This document shows, piece by piece, positions 12,901 to 21,898 of a stretch of DNA of 33,158 nt (position 1 is its first letter; each line of letters opens with the position of its first letter). The notes beneath the pieces were generated by a model, which did no database searches, had not been told where the DNA came from, and worked only from the letters and a program-made list of their open reading frames with translations. The position numbers and the translations under genes were made by a program. Source of the stretch: Mnemiopsis leidyi (Eukaryota > Ctenophora > Tentaculata > Lobata > Bolinopsidae); the NCBI GenBank assembly GCA_000226015.1, contig JH154139.1, positions 186,641 through 219,798 on the forward strand. The letters run 5' to 3'.

Positions 12901-15900
12901 CTGTGTGATTCACTGAGAAATGCCCATAGTCTTGATGATACTTTATTTCAAAACTCGACACAAGAAAGCAACAATAAAGATATTGATTACTATGACGATT
13001 GATTACCTCTCACAAAAAGCTTCGCTTTTAAGCTATCTTTCAAGAAAGTTTTCCCGTCCACATGATAAGTAGCTCTGCACAGGTACTTGGCAACATCAGA
13101 CATCGACACACTGAATTTGTAAGTTAAGCTATAAACATCAGAACGTTAATCCTGCCATTAAACAGTTTCTACAAAGAAGTGTTGTACCCTTTCCCCTATG
13201 CCCCCCTATGTCAAAATACATGTGTAGTGTAACCTGTTAAAAGTGTAGTGTAACCTGTTAAGAGTGAGAGTTGAAATTCCCGACGTGCCATTAAAGAAAG
13301 TCATGTCATCTGGAACATCAGTTTCACCTCCACTCCAATAAGACTGTTTAGCCCAGGAAACTGACACTGTGTCAGTGTTGTTCTCTGGTAAAGCTACCTT
13401 GCAAGACAACTCTGCCGTCTCTCCAACAAGGTAGGCCGAACTTACTGGATCGGTTTCTATCCCAAGATCTGAGATTCAACTTTAAGTTGGTTTACTAAGA
13501 TTTGTGGGTTTACTAAGATTTGAATTAAAACTTTTTGAACTATACAAGCGTTCTCAGCATTAGGAAAAGCTCTATTATTATTGATTTAATAGATCTCATT
13601 GATTTAATAATCTCGAATTGGAAACTTTGTTAACTAGCTGTTAAAAGTATAACTAAATCCCATATTCATTTAGTTAAACAAACGTCAAGATGATATTATT
13701 TGATGCTCGCTTGTTTGGATTTCTATTTAAGTATTAAAGTCAATACCAACCATAAGTAGTGACTGTGGCGACTGAATAAGTCATGTATCTATCCCCGAAG
13801 TAGTAATTCACACATCTGTACCGTCCCCCATCGCTAGGTTTAGTACCAGCTACTTTCAAAGACGTAGAATAAATGCTGCTGTCATTATTGAAAGTTCCAG
13901 TTACTGCATGTGAATCAGTCTCGTTGATATTTATCCACGAATTGTTCCGTAATTCATGTTGCCTGAAATGTAACGTAAGAATAAACCAGCAGCTCTTGTA
14001 TCAAGCTCATCTAGACTCCAATTTGAAGAAACTATAATTTGAGGAAAAGCACGAGACGTCTTTATTTTGTTTGGATTTAAACGAATAAACGATATCAATT
14101 TTGTCTACATCCAAAAACTGTAACTAGTGCACGATTGCGTCGATTTGTAAACGAATTGAAGTGCAATACCCGGAACATAACACAAATGCAAATGTCGTAA
14201 TAATATTACGATTATAGCAGTAGTAATATAGCAGTAGTACAAGACATGATAATTTTCTATTTTGCTGGACTTAAGACTCAAGTTATTACGTTATCAGTAA
14301 GGGTAGACATGTCAGCCAGTGAATTCGGAATGTCTGCGTAGTCTATCTTATTTCTTAACGAATCTACGCAATCTAAAATTCTAGATTAGTCTTTAGATTC
14401 GTACCATGTAAAAATAGCGTTATCCTCGCTTACACCAGGCCCAACAAAAAACTCGCAGCTGAGAACAAACTCTTTCCCAATCAGAACGGTAACATCTTCA
14501 GGTTCCTCCAGAAATCCACGTACCACGACATCAACGTCTTTACTCAGGTTGATTTTGTCAGCGTTGTTTAGGCTGGAGTACGTTGCTGTGGGAATATTTA
14601 AGTTAACATTTCAGTTAACATCTTAGTTAACATTTCAGTTAACATTTCAGTTAACATCTTAGTGAATATTTCAGTTAACATCTTAGTTAACATTTCAGTC
14701 AACATCTTGGTTAACATTTCAGTTAACATCTTAGTAACCATATCAGTTAATATCTTAGTTAACATTTCAGTTGACATTCTATTTTCAGTTTACATTTCAG
14801 TTATCGGTCTCACTGATTTCGATTCTTCACAAATCTTCAAAGAATCAATTCGAGTCCACCCCGTCATAAATATTCGATTATCATAAATGATAACCTGCGA
14901 TGTCAATGTACTGTATAGTTGCTGAAGAAAAAGGGTAAAAGTTTTATGAAGTTAAAGTATACCTTGACAAGTGTAAAGATCGGTATCTTCTACTTCCAGT
15001 GGATGGAGAAATAGGACACTTTCAAAGAAATGGTCGTCTTCAGAAGTTGAGATACCGGTATTTATCTAGGGGTTAGCCGTTAGAGATTAAACACCTAAAA
15101 ACAGTCAAGAATAATTATCTCCATCATGTTAAGGGGCACAAGCAGGTAGTAACTAATTCGTACCGTTGTCTTCATGTTGCCCCGGCTCCATACTATAACT
15201 CGATTGGGATAGTCTTGATTGATTCTTATCTTGCAGGTGAGATTCAGAGAGTCTCCCGCGAAAGCCATCGTTTGGTAGTGTGGTTTCATTTGGAGGTCTG
15301 AAGTATGATAATTATTCAGAGTTCAGACCTTCCTCTAATCACGATATACCTCGTGACAAGCATTAGTCATTTCATACAATTTGCAAAGTTAGCCCATGTT
15401 TGGCACTGAAAAAGGAACCAAGTTCAAACTCGTAGTAAGCAAAACGACCTAAATTTCTTATGCACTAACCCAAGACGTTGAGCGATAAAGGCTGAGACAT
15501 GTCGTCCAAGATCGGATCCTGGTAGTCCAATTTGCACTTGTAATCCCCGATGTTCTTCTCCTCAAATTGCAATATGTTGTATGTCTTCCCTTTTGAGAAA
15601 ATGCTGAGTTTCTAAGAGTCATCATAATTCTAGTTTTCTACGTGTAATACTGATTACTGTCATATATGAGTATATGGAATGGAAAATGGAACTTGTCAAA
15701 TGAAAAACTGAAAAAGCACTCAGACATTTGATCCACAATTTATTCAAAAAACAGTTTCAGAAAAATCGAAATCAAACTGTATGAATTGGACTAAATGCAT
15801 ACCATCTGCTGATAACTTCTCAAAAGTCGAGTTAGTTGGATTCCTTCGGTACCACGAGAGCTGAGGAAGAGTACCGGTCGCGGTTACTGAACAGTTCAGG

Positions 15901-18558
15901 AAAACATTGGTTCCGTCCTTGATTGAGGTAGTATGCGTGCTTACCTGCACACCTGGCGATGTGACAAAGTTTTAGTAAAATAGCTTGTTTAGTTTTAGTG
16001 AAATAGCTGATATGTGCGTGAATTAGAATTTCAACAACTAAATTCTAACATCGAATTTGTTATAAAATCTTCTGCCAGACTAACTTCTGCAAGAGGATGG
16101 GAAGGTGTTTATAGTGCTGTTACACACTACACTAGCGGTAGCCTGGTTGCCATAGTAAAAGTTTGTGTCACAGTTGATAGTGACACTGCCTCCCTCTAGC
16201 ACTCTCTCTCCCGCTGGAGGGTACATGGAGGAGGTGAAGTCTACTGAGGGTACAGTACACACGTCTGAAAAAGTGAAGTTTGTTAGCACTGGCCGAGATG
16301 ATGTCTGTTTAACATTCCTGCCAAGAGGGCTGCCAGTAGGGTAACGTATCACTGAGACTAACAGCTATTGAACAAGACAGTTTTAACTTTTTTGTCGCTC
16401 TCTATTCACAACTAATAAAGAAACATGATTAATTTGTTTTTCAGAGAAATTAGACGAAACCTGAGCCAGTAAAACTGTAAAGTCAAACACTTCGTGCCAC
16501 TAAACGCAGTTAAATATAATTACCTTTCATCACAACAGATATCATCTACAAGGTATCAGCTCGACGTACCTGTACAGGAATCCTCTGAGTCTGACCCGGG
16601 GGCGAGGGTTCCTTCATTGCCCGGACAATCAGTGCACTGAGCGTTAGTGTTGTTCACACTGTACGTGTCCAGGGGACAAGGTTCACACGTTTCATTATTT
16701 GGATCTGTCTTGTTCGCGTAGTATCCTGGGTGGTGTTCAAATTGATACAACTAAAGCAGAACAGGGGATTTGTCTGCTTCTACTGAATCCCTTGTGCCAA
16801 TTTTACACCATCCATTGGTTAGAAGCATTAAAGCAAGCAATAGCCTAATACCCCGGCCATTTGAGCCTTGAGTTGGACTCTGGCTAAGCCAGAAGCAGTG
16901 GTTTAAATTTTCTGAACAGTAGTAATTGTAGTAGTAGTAGTAGAAAATCTGTAAAAATACAGAATATGTATATCTTTAAAAGAGCATCCTAAACACCTTA
17001 TAGACATTAAAAACACAAGAGCAAAGCATCAACAGAAATTTTGACAAAGAAACAAGTTGATACCTGCGGTGCAGTCCACGCATTTATCCGAGCTTGTACC
17101 GTCTGTGTTATCTATCACGGTCTTCTGTCCATCTGTACAGTCCGCTGAAGTTGAGTTATCGGGATCGGTATCATCAAATGGGCTTCCAACGTCCCGCTTA
17201 GTCACTCCACCCTTAACAATTAACAAATTCAAACTTATTTAATAGAAGTCAAGTTAAATATAAAAATAATATAGATCTACACCCTAAGTAAAAAAGTTTC
17301 GATTTCTGTCTTATTTTCACACGGTCTAAGATCGGAAATTCATAGCACTTCTCACTTCTCAGGAGCAGTTACCTTTGGATACTATAAACGACAACCAGCC
17401 TAATCTTAAAACTCACACTATTAAAGACAGGCTTGAAGTCGTCCCTCAGAAATCGCGCAGCCTCAGACAACATCTCAATCTGTTCTCCCAGACCAGCCAA
17501 CATGGTAGCCTCCACCAGAATAGCCAGCTTGCTGCTCCCCTCCATCCTCCAACATCGGACAGAGAGGACCTCGCACTTGTGGTCTACTTGACAAGGCAGT
17601 GCGGTTGCTAGCTGGGAGGAGACTTGGGAGGTCAGGGAGGACGTTGTGTCTGGGGAGCTGCAACCTTGGTAGTTGTGTAGGGTGTAGGTTTGTTCTAGTG
17701 GTCTCGGGGAGAAACCTGCAGGTGGGGGTTGGTGAGGTACTGGAAGGGGAGGTGGAGAGGGAGGGTCCTATTCTTATAATCAACAAGTTGAGGTTTTTTT
17801 AGTCGTCTTCTATCATGAATATTATCGCTTAAACACTGTCGTTAACATGCCAACTTTTAATGATTGGCGAATGTACAAGCTGAAATGATCACCAGCAATT
17901 TATAATTTGTAAGTAAAGCATATTTTCTTACTGGAACAGCGTATTTGGGGAGGCGTTGCCTGACTCATATGTTGGTGACTCCAGGTCCACACCTGTCTTT
18001 TCTCGTTGTACGAGCATCTAATGTCGAGAATTAATTAAAGCGGTAAATAAAATCCCATCAAAAACACCCTTTATCTCAAATTCGACAACTCAGAGCATGG
18101 TATAATACATCTTAGGATGACGAATAATTCTTGCGCCAGAACTTTTCAGTTTTCAATAATTCACAGTTCACATAGACTCCCAACCTGACATGTTCAAATC
18201 GAGAATCAGCAAGTATCCAGCCGGAGGAGTCGTCACACAGCGCAGTGACCACCACCTCTCCTTCACTCTTAACTACCTCCAACCTTCCAGCCTGCACCTC
18301 TAGTTTTGTGCTGGGGTGGATACCTACGGGATCGGCTAATTCTGGACAACCACCGAAATCGTAACTGTGTCCTTGTGTTATCTGCGATTGAGAAATTGTG
18401 TAACTGAGGATAGGCTTGAAAACTATGAGAAATTCAAGATTATTGAAATGTAATTTTCGGGTTAGTGGAAAAAGCTCTATCCGTATGCATACATCTAAAC
18501 ACACCAGGAGAGCGAAACAGAGAACTGTAAGCACTGCAGACCAACACGGTCGGACCAT
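1..18558 (-). CDS. Giant multi-Ig, sushi and Cys-repeat surface/secreted protein (about 41 exons)
   Basis: One minus-strand gene reconstructed from splice sites and phase. Exons in order: 18558-18493, 18381-18185, 18017-17932, 17739-17417, 17211-17064, 16725-16570, 16264-16085, 15952-15817, 15603-15470, 15297-15164, 15065-14963, 14585-14405, 13962-13751, 13468-13255, 13128-13007, 12576-12299, 12090-11928, 11762-11579, 11152-11031, 10841-10727, 10536-9831, 8638-8501, 8067-7968, 7738-7577, 7029-6736, 6601-6523, 6299-6100, 5990-5703, 5524-5355, 4926-4782, 4449-4126, 3997-3884, 3749-3400, 3291-3129, 2920-2808, 2589-2385, 2154-1201, 1049-956, 763-547, 348-229, 90-?. All lengths keep frame, for about 2730 codons up to the last exon. 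Introns between domains are almost all phase 1, the classic shuffling-module pattern. Many NxS/T sites suggest an extracellular glycoprotein. Probable adhesion/recognition role; no specific family is recognised. Least certain junctions: 15817, 7968, 3400, 4926 and the left-edge exon. Confidence 0.85.
2157..2212 (-). repeat. 13-bp AT-rich minisatellite ending at a 3' splice site
   Basis: About four copies of a 13-bp unit (aaaatttattatc on plus). The last copy runs into the acceptor of exon 37 (TTTTGCAG at 2155-2156, minus). Each unit reads TTTTGATAAT on the minus strand, which includes a TTGAT branch-point-like motif. Confidence 0.85.
4126..7029 (-). other. Ig-like domains 11-15 (exons 25-31)
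   Basis: Exon 25 encodes one whole Ig domain (ELLCTAY, SIFWRK, IECWFM). Ig12 spans exons 26-27 (ELTCSA, FKWYRI, SFTCLV). Exon 28 is another single-exon Ig (LTCKVT, FSWYKE, YFCNVS). Ig14 spans exons 29-30 (ELQCVY, VEWRTP, FFCDFH). Exon 31 (324 bp) has the Ig-like pattern ISFTYV ... NVTWLINN but no cysteines at all, so it is an Ig-like domain without the intradomain disulfide. The exon 30 start is taken as 4926, giving phase 0 from the exon 29 donor CAA|GTAAGT; an alternative acceptor at 4970 would put a stop in frame. Confidence 0.78.
5127..5354 (-). repeat. Minisatellite of about 22 bp starting at the exon 29 donor
   Basis: Roughly ten degenerate units of about 22 bp (ttacttgtattc core on plus). 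Read on minus, exon 29 ends CAA|GTAAGTAAATATGAG, and the same stretch with small changes recurs through the intron. At least six units hold a full GTAAGT. The array starts at the real donor (5353-5354). Confidence 0.85.
7195..7576 (-). repeat. 26-bp minisatellite, 14 copies, each with GTAAGT, starting at the exon 24 donor
   Basis: The core gactacaacttact occurs 14 times at 26-bp spacing. On the minus strand each copy reads AGTAAGTTGTAGTC. The copy touching the exon is the true 5' splice site (ACTA|GTAAGT, 7575-7576). The other copies, lying downstream in the intron, keep a near-perfect donor. Confidence 0.9.
8258..8512 (-). repeat. 39-bp minisatellite duplicating the exon 22/intron junction
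   Basis: About seven copies of a 39-bp unit. The copy at the exon is the real end of exon 22 (GGGGACACG|GTAAAG, donor 8499-8500). The six copies in the intron repeat the last nine or ten exon bases, the donor and about 30 intron bases. Each unit ends TTTTCTGTTTAG, an acceptor-like sequence, just before the next GGGGACACG. Confidence 0.9.
8900..9620 (+). mobile_element. Degraded non-LTR retrotransposon ORF1-like fragment in an intron
   Basis: A plus-strand open frame (8920-9303) in the intron between exons 21 and 22. It encodes a repeated heptad-like segment, then SAQLDAVQETVEEKF and NWSAVVKKN, which resembles the coiled coil and W(S/A)xVVKK motif often seen in ORF1 proteins of L1/CR1-like elements. 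A second frame (9359-9607) continues with VVMFNVEEQEEED and a segment like DKDKNRPHV, as expected further along ORF1. A stop and frameshift separate the two, so it is a relic. No reverse transcriptase, poly-A tail or target duplication was seen. Family assignment is from memory of motifs only. Confidence 0.5.
8937..9155 (+). repeat. 54-bp tandem repeat, 4 copies, in frame in the ORF1-like relic
   Basis: Four near-identical 54-bp units, each encoding 18 residues (DLASLLDRSGQLLRSAAA, with one R-to-W change). Unit length is a multiple of three and of the heptad-like spacing, so the open frame is kept. Confidence 0.9.
9690..9712. other. Short inverted repeat followed by T-rich stretch
   Basis: aaggcc-aggac-ggcctt forms a short hairpin followed by tttctttctg. 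It could be part of the 3' end of the retrotransposon relic that ends just before it. Weak. Confidence 0.3.
10852..10932 (-). repeat. Short tandem repeat rich in branch-point motifs
   Basis: Degenerate repeats of about 14 bp (agtcagttcagtt on plus). On minus they read CTGAACTGACTCTAAC, so CTGAC and CTAAC (both fitting yUnAy) recur up to the acceptor of exon 20 at 10842-10843. Confidence 0.75.
11172..11372 (-). repeat. Degenerate minisatellite of about 20-22 bp in an intron
   Basis: Roughly nine units around gtcgtcaatgggaaaatct in the intron between exons 18 and 19, ending about 20 bp before the exon 19 acceptor (11153-11154). Minus-strand units contain TTGAC and a T-rich run with CAG. Confidence 0.8.
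12589..12808 (-). repeat. 37-bp minisatellite, 6 copies, each with TACTAAC, before the exon 16 acceptor
   Basis: Six near-identical 37-bp units. On minus each holds GACTACTAACATATCAA, a perfect TACTAAC branch-point consensus. The copy nearest the exon places its branch adenosine about 18 nt before the acceptor (CACTTGCAG, 12577-12578), a normal distance. Confidence 0.9.
13234..13255 (-). repeat. 21-bp tandem duplication containing the exon 14 donor
   Basis: AACAG|GTTACACTACA occurs twice, 21 bp apart, so two in-phase donors are possible (exon ending at 13255 or 13234). Use of the downstream copy would add seven residues (RLHYTFN-like) to Ig4. Confidence 0.75.
14588..14790 (-). repeat. Degenerate minisatellite (about 12/24 bp) before the exon 12 acceptor
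   Basis: Alternating gttaacatttca and gttaacatctta units on plus. Minus reads GTTAACTGAAAT and GTTAACTAAGAT up to a few bases from the acceptor ATTCCCACAG (14586-14587). TTAAC fits a loose branch-point motif. Confidence 0.8.
16085..18558 (-). other. N-terminal block: signal peptide, sushi 1, 4-Cys region, GCC2-like repeats, sushi 2 (exons 1-7)
   Basis: The ATG at 18558 opens a hydrophobic signal peptide (MVRPCWSAVLTVLCFALLV). The donor after Leu-Asp joins exon 2 in phase 0. Exons 2-3 give a four-Cys sushi/CCP domain (GGCPEL, ALCDD, RCSYN, a WTW tryptophan, PPQIRC). Exon 4 (17739-17417) is an unrecognised region: it is Pro-rich at first (PHQPPPAGFSP), then has four Cys (QGC, LPC, HKC, VRC) and a helical-looking tail ending near FKPVFNS. 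Exons 5-6 contain CxxC pairs with glycines (KCVDCTAGYY, CEPC, CTDC), as in GCC2/GCC3 or ephrin-receptor-like repeats. Exon 7 is a second sushi domain (DVCTVPSVDF, INCD, VVCN, FPSSC). The longer open frame at 17475-17786 is not the coding one; phase shows that exon 4 uses another frame. Confidence 0.85.
16921..16945. repeat. (GTA)n microsatellite in an intron
   Basis: A short run of gtagtagtagtag in the intron between exons 5 and 6. Confidence 0.8.
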
Positions 18559-20278
18559 GACAGAAACCTTCAGTCGAACTGCACTTTTTGAACTTGATCT
18601 AGAGGGTCGAAATTCTCGTTACAGAAAATATCTAAATAAGCGATAAACAAGCTTTGGGCTGGAGTTAACGATAGAAAACTGTACTAAAATGAGTTTTTTA
18701 TGCGAGCTTAGAGATCATTTCTGGTACAGCGAATCATAAGAAAAAGAATGTCCAGACAGTCTTGAATCATTCAGATTTAAACTCAAAGATAACCGCGCAA
18801 TCACGAGAACTGATTCCCAGAGTTACGTCTTGGACTGAATATTCGGCTCAAAATTAGCAGAACGTAACCAGAGGAACAATCAGTCACGTGATCAAATCAG
18901 TCATTTGATAAATCACGGATTTTATTGCTCCCCGGACAGACTAAGTATGAGCTAGGGTTACCTACCATCTTCGAATGTTAATCTCAACTGAAAGTCGTGA
19001 TTTATAACGGGGTGATAATGGCGCCCCGTCAATCCCCGTGTTAAAATATTTTGACTAGCCCGTTAGAACAATATAAAACATTTGAAAGTAAAATAAGGTG
19101 ATTAAACCCAGCTAAAGATTTAATCAAATCTAAGCTTTGAATTTGCGTGATGTGTGATTGTCAACTGCGAGGTGTGATCTAACCTAAAACGCTCAAATTC
19201 CCACACATAAGCACATAGAGAAAATTCAGCAGAATATTCATTCAGTGGTCGACCTGAAAGTTTAATTAAAAATAGTACCCCACCTGTTGCAGAAAAAATT
19301 GAATCTTCCAACATTTGTTCCCGCTTTGAAGTTACAACATTTAGATTTATCAACGGTTATAGGCAGCTGTGGCCCATAGCAACGCTCCCTTGATGACTAA
19401 ATGTAAGTATTTACAATTACAAACCTAGTCAGCAGGGGTGACGCATGTCACGCACACGTTTTTAATCATCAAGCCCTCTTTCGCTTTTGTCGAATGACGC
19501 ATCCCAGATCTTTACCCAAAGAAAATCGTGATCCTCAGGAATCTGTTTGGTCTGGGTTAGCGGTTAGTGATCTCATACTTATTTGAAGAAAAAGGGGAAA
19601 TAAGATTAAATAAAAACCGTTTTTGATAAGCTCGACTCTTATGTAACCATGTATGTTAATTTTTAGGGTTACCTGGCCAACGTCAACATTTTATGACCAT
19701 TTATTATGGGGGATTTCCAGAGTGGTAGGACGGAGTCGAAGACATGGTCAACAAATTTTTCGACCATTTATCGTGGGGTTTTACTAGCTTCCCCGAGCCC
19801 CCCAAATTAAATTTATCATACATCACCAACCCAGTTTACAACTTTCCACTTAAAGTTCTCGTATTGCATAAGCCAATCAAATCTAAACATTCACTGATAA
19901 CGAGAGGTTTTAATATCTCACAATGACGAAGAGAAATTGCCTTATTAATTACGTAAGATAGCGATATACACTATCATGATTAACTCTTAAATGGAAACTA
20001 CTAGACTAGATAATTGCTGTAAGATAAGTAATGGTTTGAGTTGTCTCGAGTTGTGAGCTTCCTTTAGTTCAACTGTATTGGTAGTTCTGGTGCTTTTTAT
20101 TGTTTAAATAATACACCTATAGGGAAACTAACAACTGAAACAGTTAATAATTTTGCACTATATCATAAGTGACTTGTCTCGGAAAATTCGTAGGGAGTGT
20201 TAAATTAATCGCCTCTTTAAAGTTTACTGAGAATCTGTGCAGCACTAATGCAACAAAACTAACATTTTCAGGAAAGTA
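18559..20278. other. Intergenic region between divergent Ig gene and UGT
   Basis: About 1.7 kb between the ATG of the minus-strand Ig gene and the plus-strand UGT. It presumably holds both promoters and the UGT 5' UTR. Short open frames here (such as 19120-19353 and 19744-19926) show no domain or signal pattern. I see no clear TATA box, repeat or RNA gene. Confidence 0.6.
20257..20271 (+). promoter_or_regulatory. Splice-acceptor-like site 8 bp before the UGT ATG
   Basis: aactaacattttcag ends seven bases before ATG (gaaagta-ATG). It has a CTAAC branch-like motif, a pyrimidine run and CAG. It would fit a 5' UTR intron or a spliced-leader trans-splicing site; sequence alone cannot separate these. 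Confidence 0.55.
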
Positions 20279-21805
20279 ATGAAGGTTTGTTACCTCCCTC
20301 TCCTCCTCATCCTCACCACCCTCCACCCTCCAGCCTCCTCCTGGAACGTCCTGCTCGTCAGCGTGTTCAGTTCCGGCTCCCACCAGACCGTGTCCGGACC
20401 TCTAGCCAACATCCTCCTAAAACACGGCCACCACGTGACCTACATGAGCACCAACATACCAGGCTACCTTTCTAACGAGGCGGAGAAACTGAAGATACCT
20501 GACTGTGAGGCTCTTGTTAACGGTTTCGGAAGCGGACGGAACGAGACGGCTGAGCCAGATTCAGCGATGGGGAGGTTCAGGAAGGTGGTAAACAAACTGG
20601 ACAAATCTCTGGGAGCGTGTGAGAGGTTCTACAACGAGCCAAACGTTCAGAAACTAATGAATTCTGGTCGAAAGTTTGACCTCTTCCTCACGTTTTCCAT
20701 ATACTACGAGGTGTGTGCTCTAGGACTAGCACACCACCTGGGGATCGCCAACACGGTCCTCCACGTCACCGCTCCCTACCTCCTCCCTCTCCACATCACT
20801 GCACTGGGACTCCCTCTCCAGCCGTCCAGCGTGAAGATAGACGACATTCTCCTGAAGGGTAAGGACCATGATCACGTTACCAGCTCGGTCTCCGCTCGAG
20901 TTCTCAACATCCTCCAAAGGAACCTGTTTGATCTCCTTCACAAGTCAGCTGTTAACTGGTACATCGAGCCTGTCCTTTATGAGAAGATCCCCGGTTACCC
21001 TGGTTACAAGGAGACCTACAAGACAGTGAAGATGATGTTGATGAATATTCACTATCACCCCCTGGTGGACGGTCCAACACCCTTCGGACCGGGTGTGTTA
21101 GCTCTGGGCGGGTCTTTGTGTACTGAGTACGATGAGAAGGAGGTAGCCTCGTACGAGGGTTTAGCTGAGTTCATGGAGAGTTCCACCAACGGGTTCATCT
21201 TCATGTCATTTGGGTCTGTACAGATGGATATTCCCAGGAGTGAACAACGAAAATGGCTGGAAGCGTTCGCAGGCTTGCCATACAAGGTGATATGGAAGCA
21301 AAACAGGATGAAAGATTTGCCCTCCAACGTGAAGCTCTTCAACTGGCTACCACAACAGTCGATATTTCAACATCCCAACTTCAAACTGTTCATCACTCAC
21401 GGCGGCCACGCCAGCAAGACCGAGATTGCATGCGCAGGGAAGCCCATGCTGGTCGTACCTCAGTTCGCCAAGGACCAGTTCTACAACGCCGTCCGGACGG
21501 CCGAGATCGGAGTTGGAGATCACGTGTTGGACTTGGCTGGAACTTCGGTGGAAGTGATCCGGGAGAAGATCCTGAACCTGACCGATGGGAGGTACGATAA
21601 AACTTTGCAGACTGTCAGACGACAGATGATTGCTACAAAACTTACAGAGGGTCAGATTGTAGGATATTTAGACGCAGTGGTGTCGGGAAATACTTTTTTG
21701 CCGGGTTACCAGGCTTGGTATGAGTATCTTTATCTGGACATACTTTTCATGCCCGTTGTTTTCATCTTAGCGGTTCATTTAATATTGAAGAAACGTAAGA
21801 AGTAG
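20279..21805 (+). CDS. UDP-glucuronosyltransferase family enzyme (GT1), intronless
   Basis: A 508-residue single-exon protein of normal UGT length. It has a signal peptide (MKVCYLPLLLILTTLHPPAS) and an N-terminal acceptor domain with SSGSHQ, whose His matches the catalytic base of UGTs. The C-terminal donor domain carries FNWLPQQS followed by FITHGGHASKTE, PMLVVPQF and DQFYNA, the UDP-sugar signature. Near the end is one membrane span (LDILFMPVVFILAVHLIL) and a basic tail KKRKK resembling an ER-retention dilysine signal, though Arg rather than Lys sits at -3. UGTs move a sugar from a UDP-sugar to small lipophilic molecules at the ER lumen. Donor sugar and substrate cannot be told. The ORF is GC-rich and intron-free among intron-rich, AT-rich neighbours, which could mean a retrocopy; intronless UGTs are also ordinary in invertebrates. 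The start is the ATG opening the signal peptide. Confidence 0.95.
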   Translation: MKVCYLPLLLILTTLHPPASSWNVLLVSVFSSGSHQTVSGPLANILLKHGHHVTYMSTNIPGYLSNEAEKLKIPDCEALVNGFGSGRNETAEPDSAMGRFRKVVNKLDKSLGACERFYNEPNVQKLMNSGRKFDLFLTFSIYYEVCALGLAHHLGIANTVLHVTAPYLLPLHITALGLPLQPSSVKIDDILLKGKDHDHVTSSVSARVLNILQRNLFDLLHKSAVNWYIEPVLYEKIPGYPGYKETYKTVKMMLMNIHYHPLVDGPTPFGPGVLALGGSLCTEYDEKEVASYEGLAEFMESSTNGFIFMSFGSVQMDIPRSEQRKWLEAFAGLPYKVIWKQNRMKDLPSNVKLFNWLPQQSIFQHPNFKLFITHGGHASKTEIACAGKPMLVVPQFAKDQFYNAVRTAEIGVGDHVLDLAGTSVEVIREKILNLTDGRYDKTLQTVRRQMIATKLTEGQIVGYLDAVVSGNTFLPGYQAWYEYLYLDILFMPVVFILAVHLILKKRKK

Positions 21806-21892
21806 TTTTGAAGGGTAATCACATAGTTGATAGTTTGTAAAGCTTTTACTTTTTTATCAAACTTTTATTTAAAATCTTTGACAAATGGGTTG

Positions 21893-21898
21893 AATAAA
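21893..21898 (+). terminator. Polyadenylation signal AATAAA of the UGT gene
   Basis: aataaa lies 88 bp after the stop codon of the UGT on the same strand. Confidence 0.65.

Larger units (their letters stand above)
11031..15952 (-). other. Ig-like domains 1-6 (exons 8-19)
   Basis: Six Ig-like domains, each made from two exons. Ig1 has FLNCSV, LSWYRR and GDYKCKL. Ig2 has LNLTCKI, VIVWSR and TDLYTCQ. Ig3 has FVLSCEF, FTW and GRYRCVN, with its intron splitting the Trp codon as TG|G. Ig4 has AELSCKV, VSWAKQ and AKYLCRA. Ig5 has FFCEYR, VSWSV and ASLGCHF. Ig6 has NITCSY, VTWYVD and NITCVY. The introns inside domains are phase 0 or 2, while those between domains are phase 1. Ig5 carries an acidic Asp/Asn-rich insertion before its first Cys. 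The exon 8 donor was set at 15817 (AA|GTTATC) because the stronger-looking GTATGC at 15802 would break the frame into exon 9. Confidence 0.8.

Noticed and set aside
17475..17786. 103-codon minus open frame rich in Ser, Thr and Pro
   Set aside because: Wrong frame of exon 4; neighbouring phases and cysteines support another frame.
18559..20278. Small open frames and possible extra gene between the Ig gene and UGT
   Set aside because: No splice-consistent exons, signal peptide or domain pattern found.
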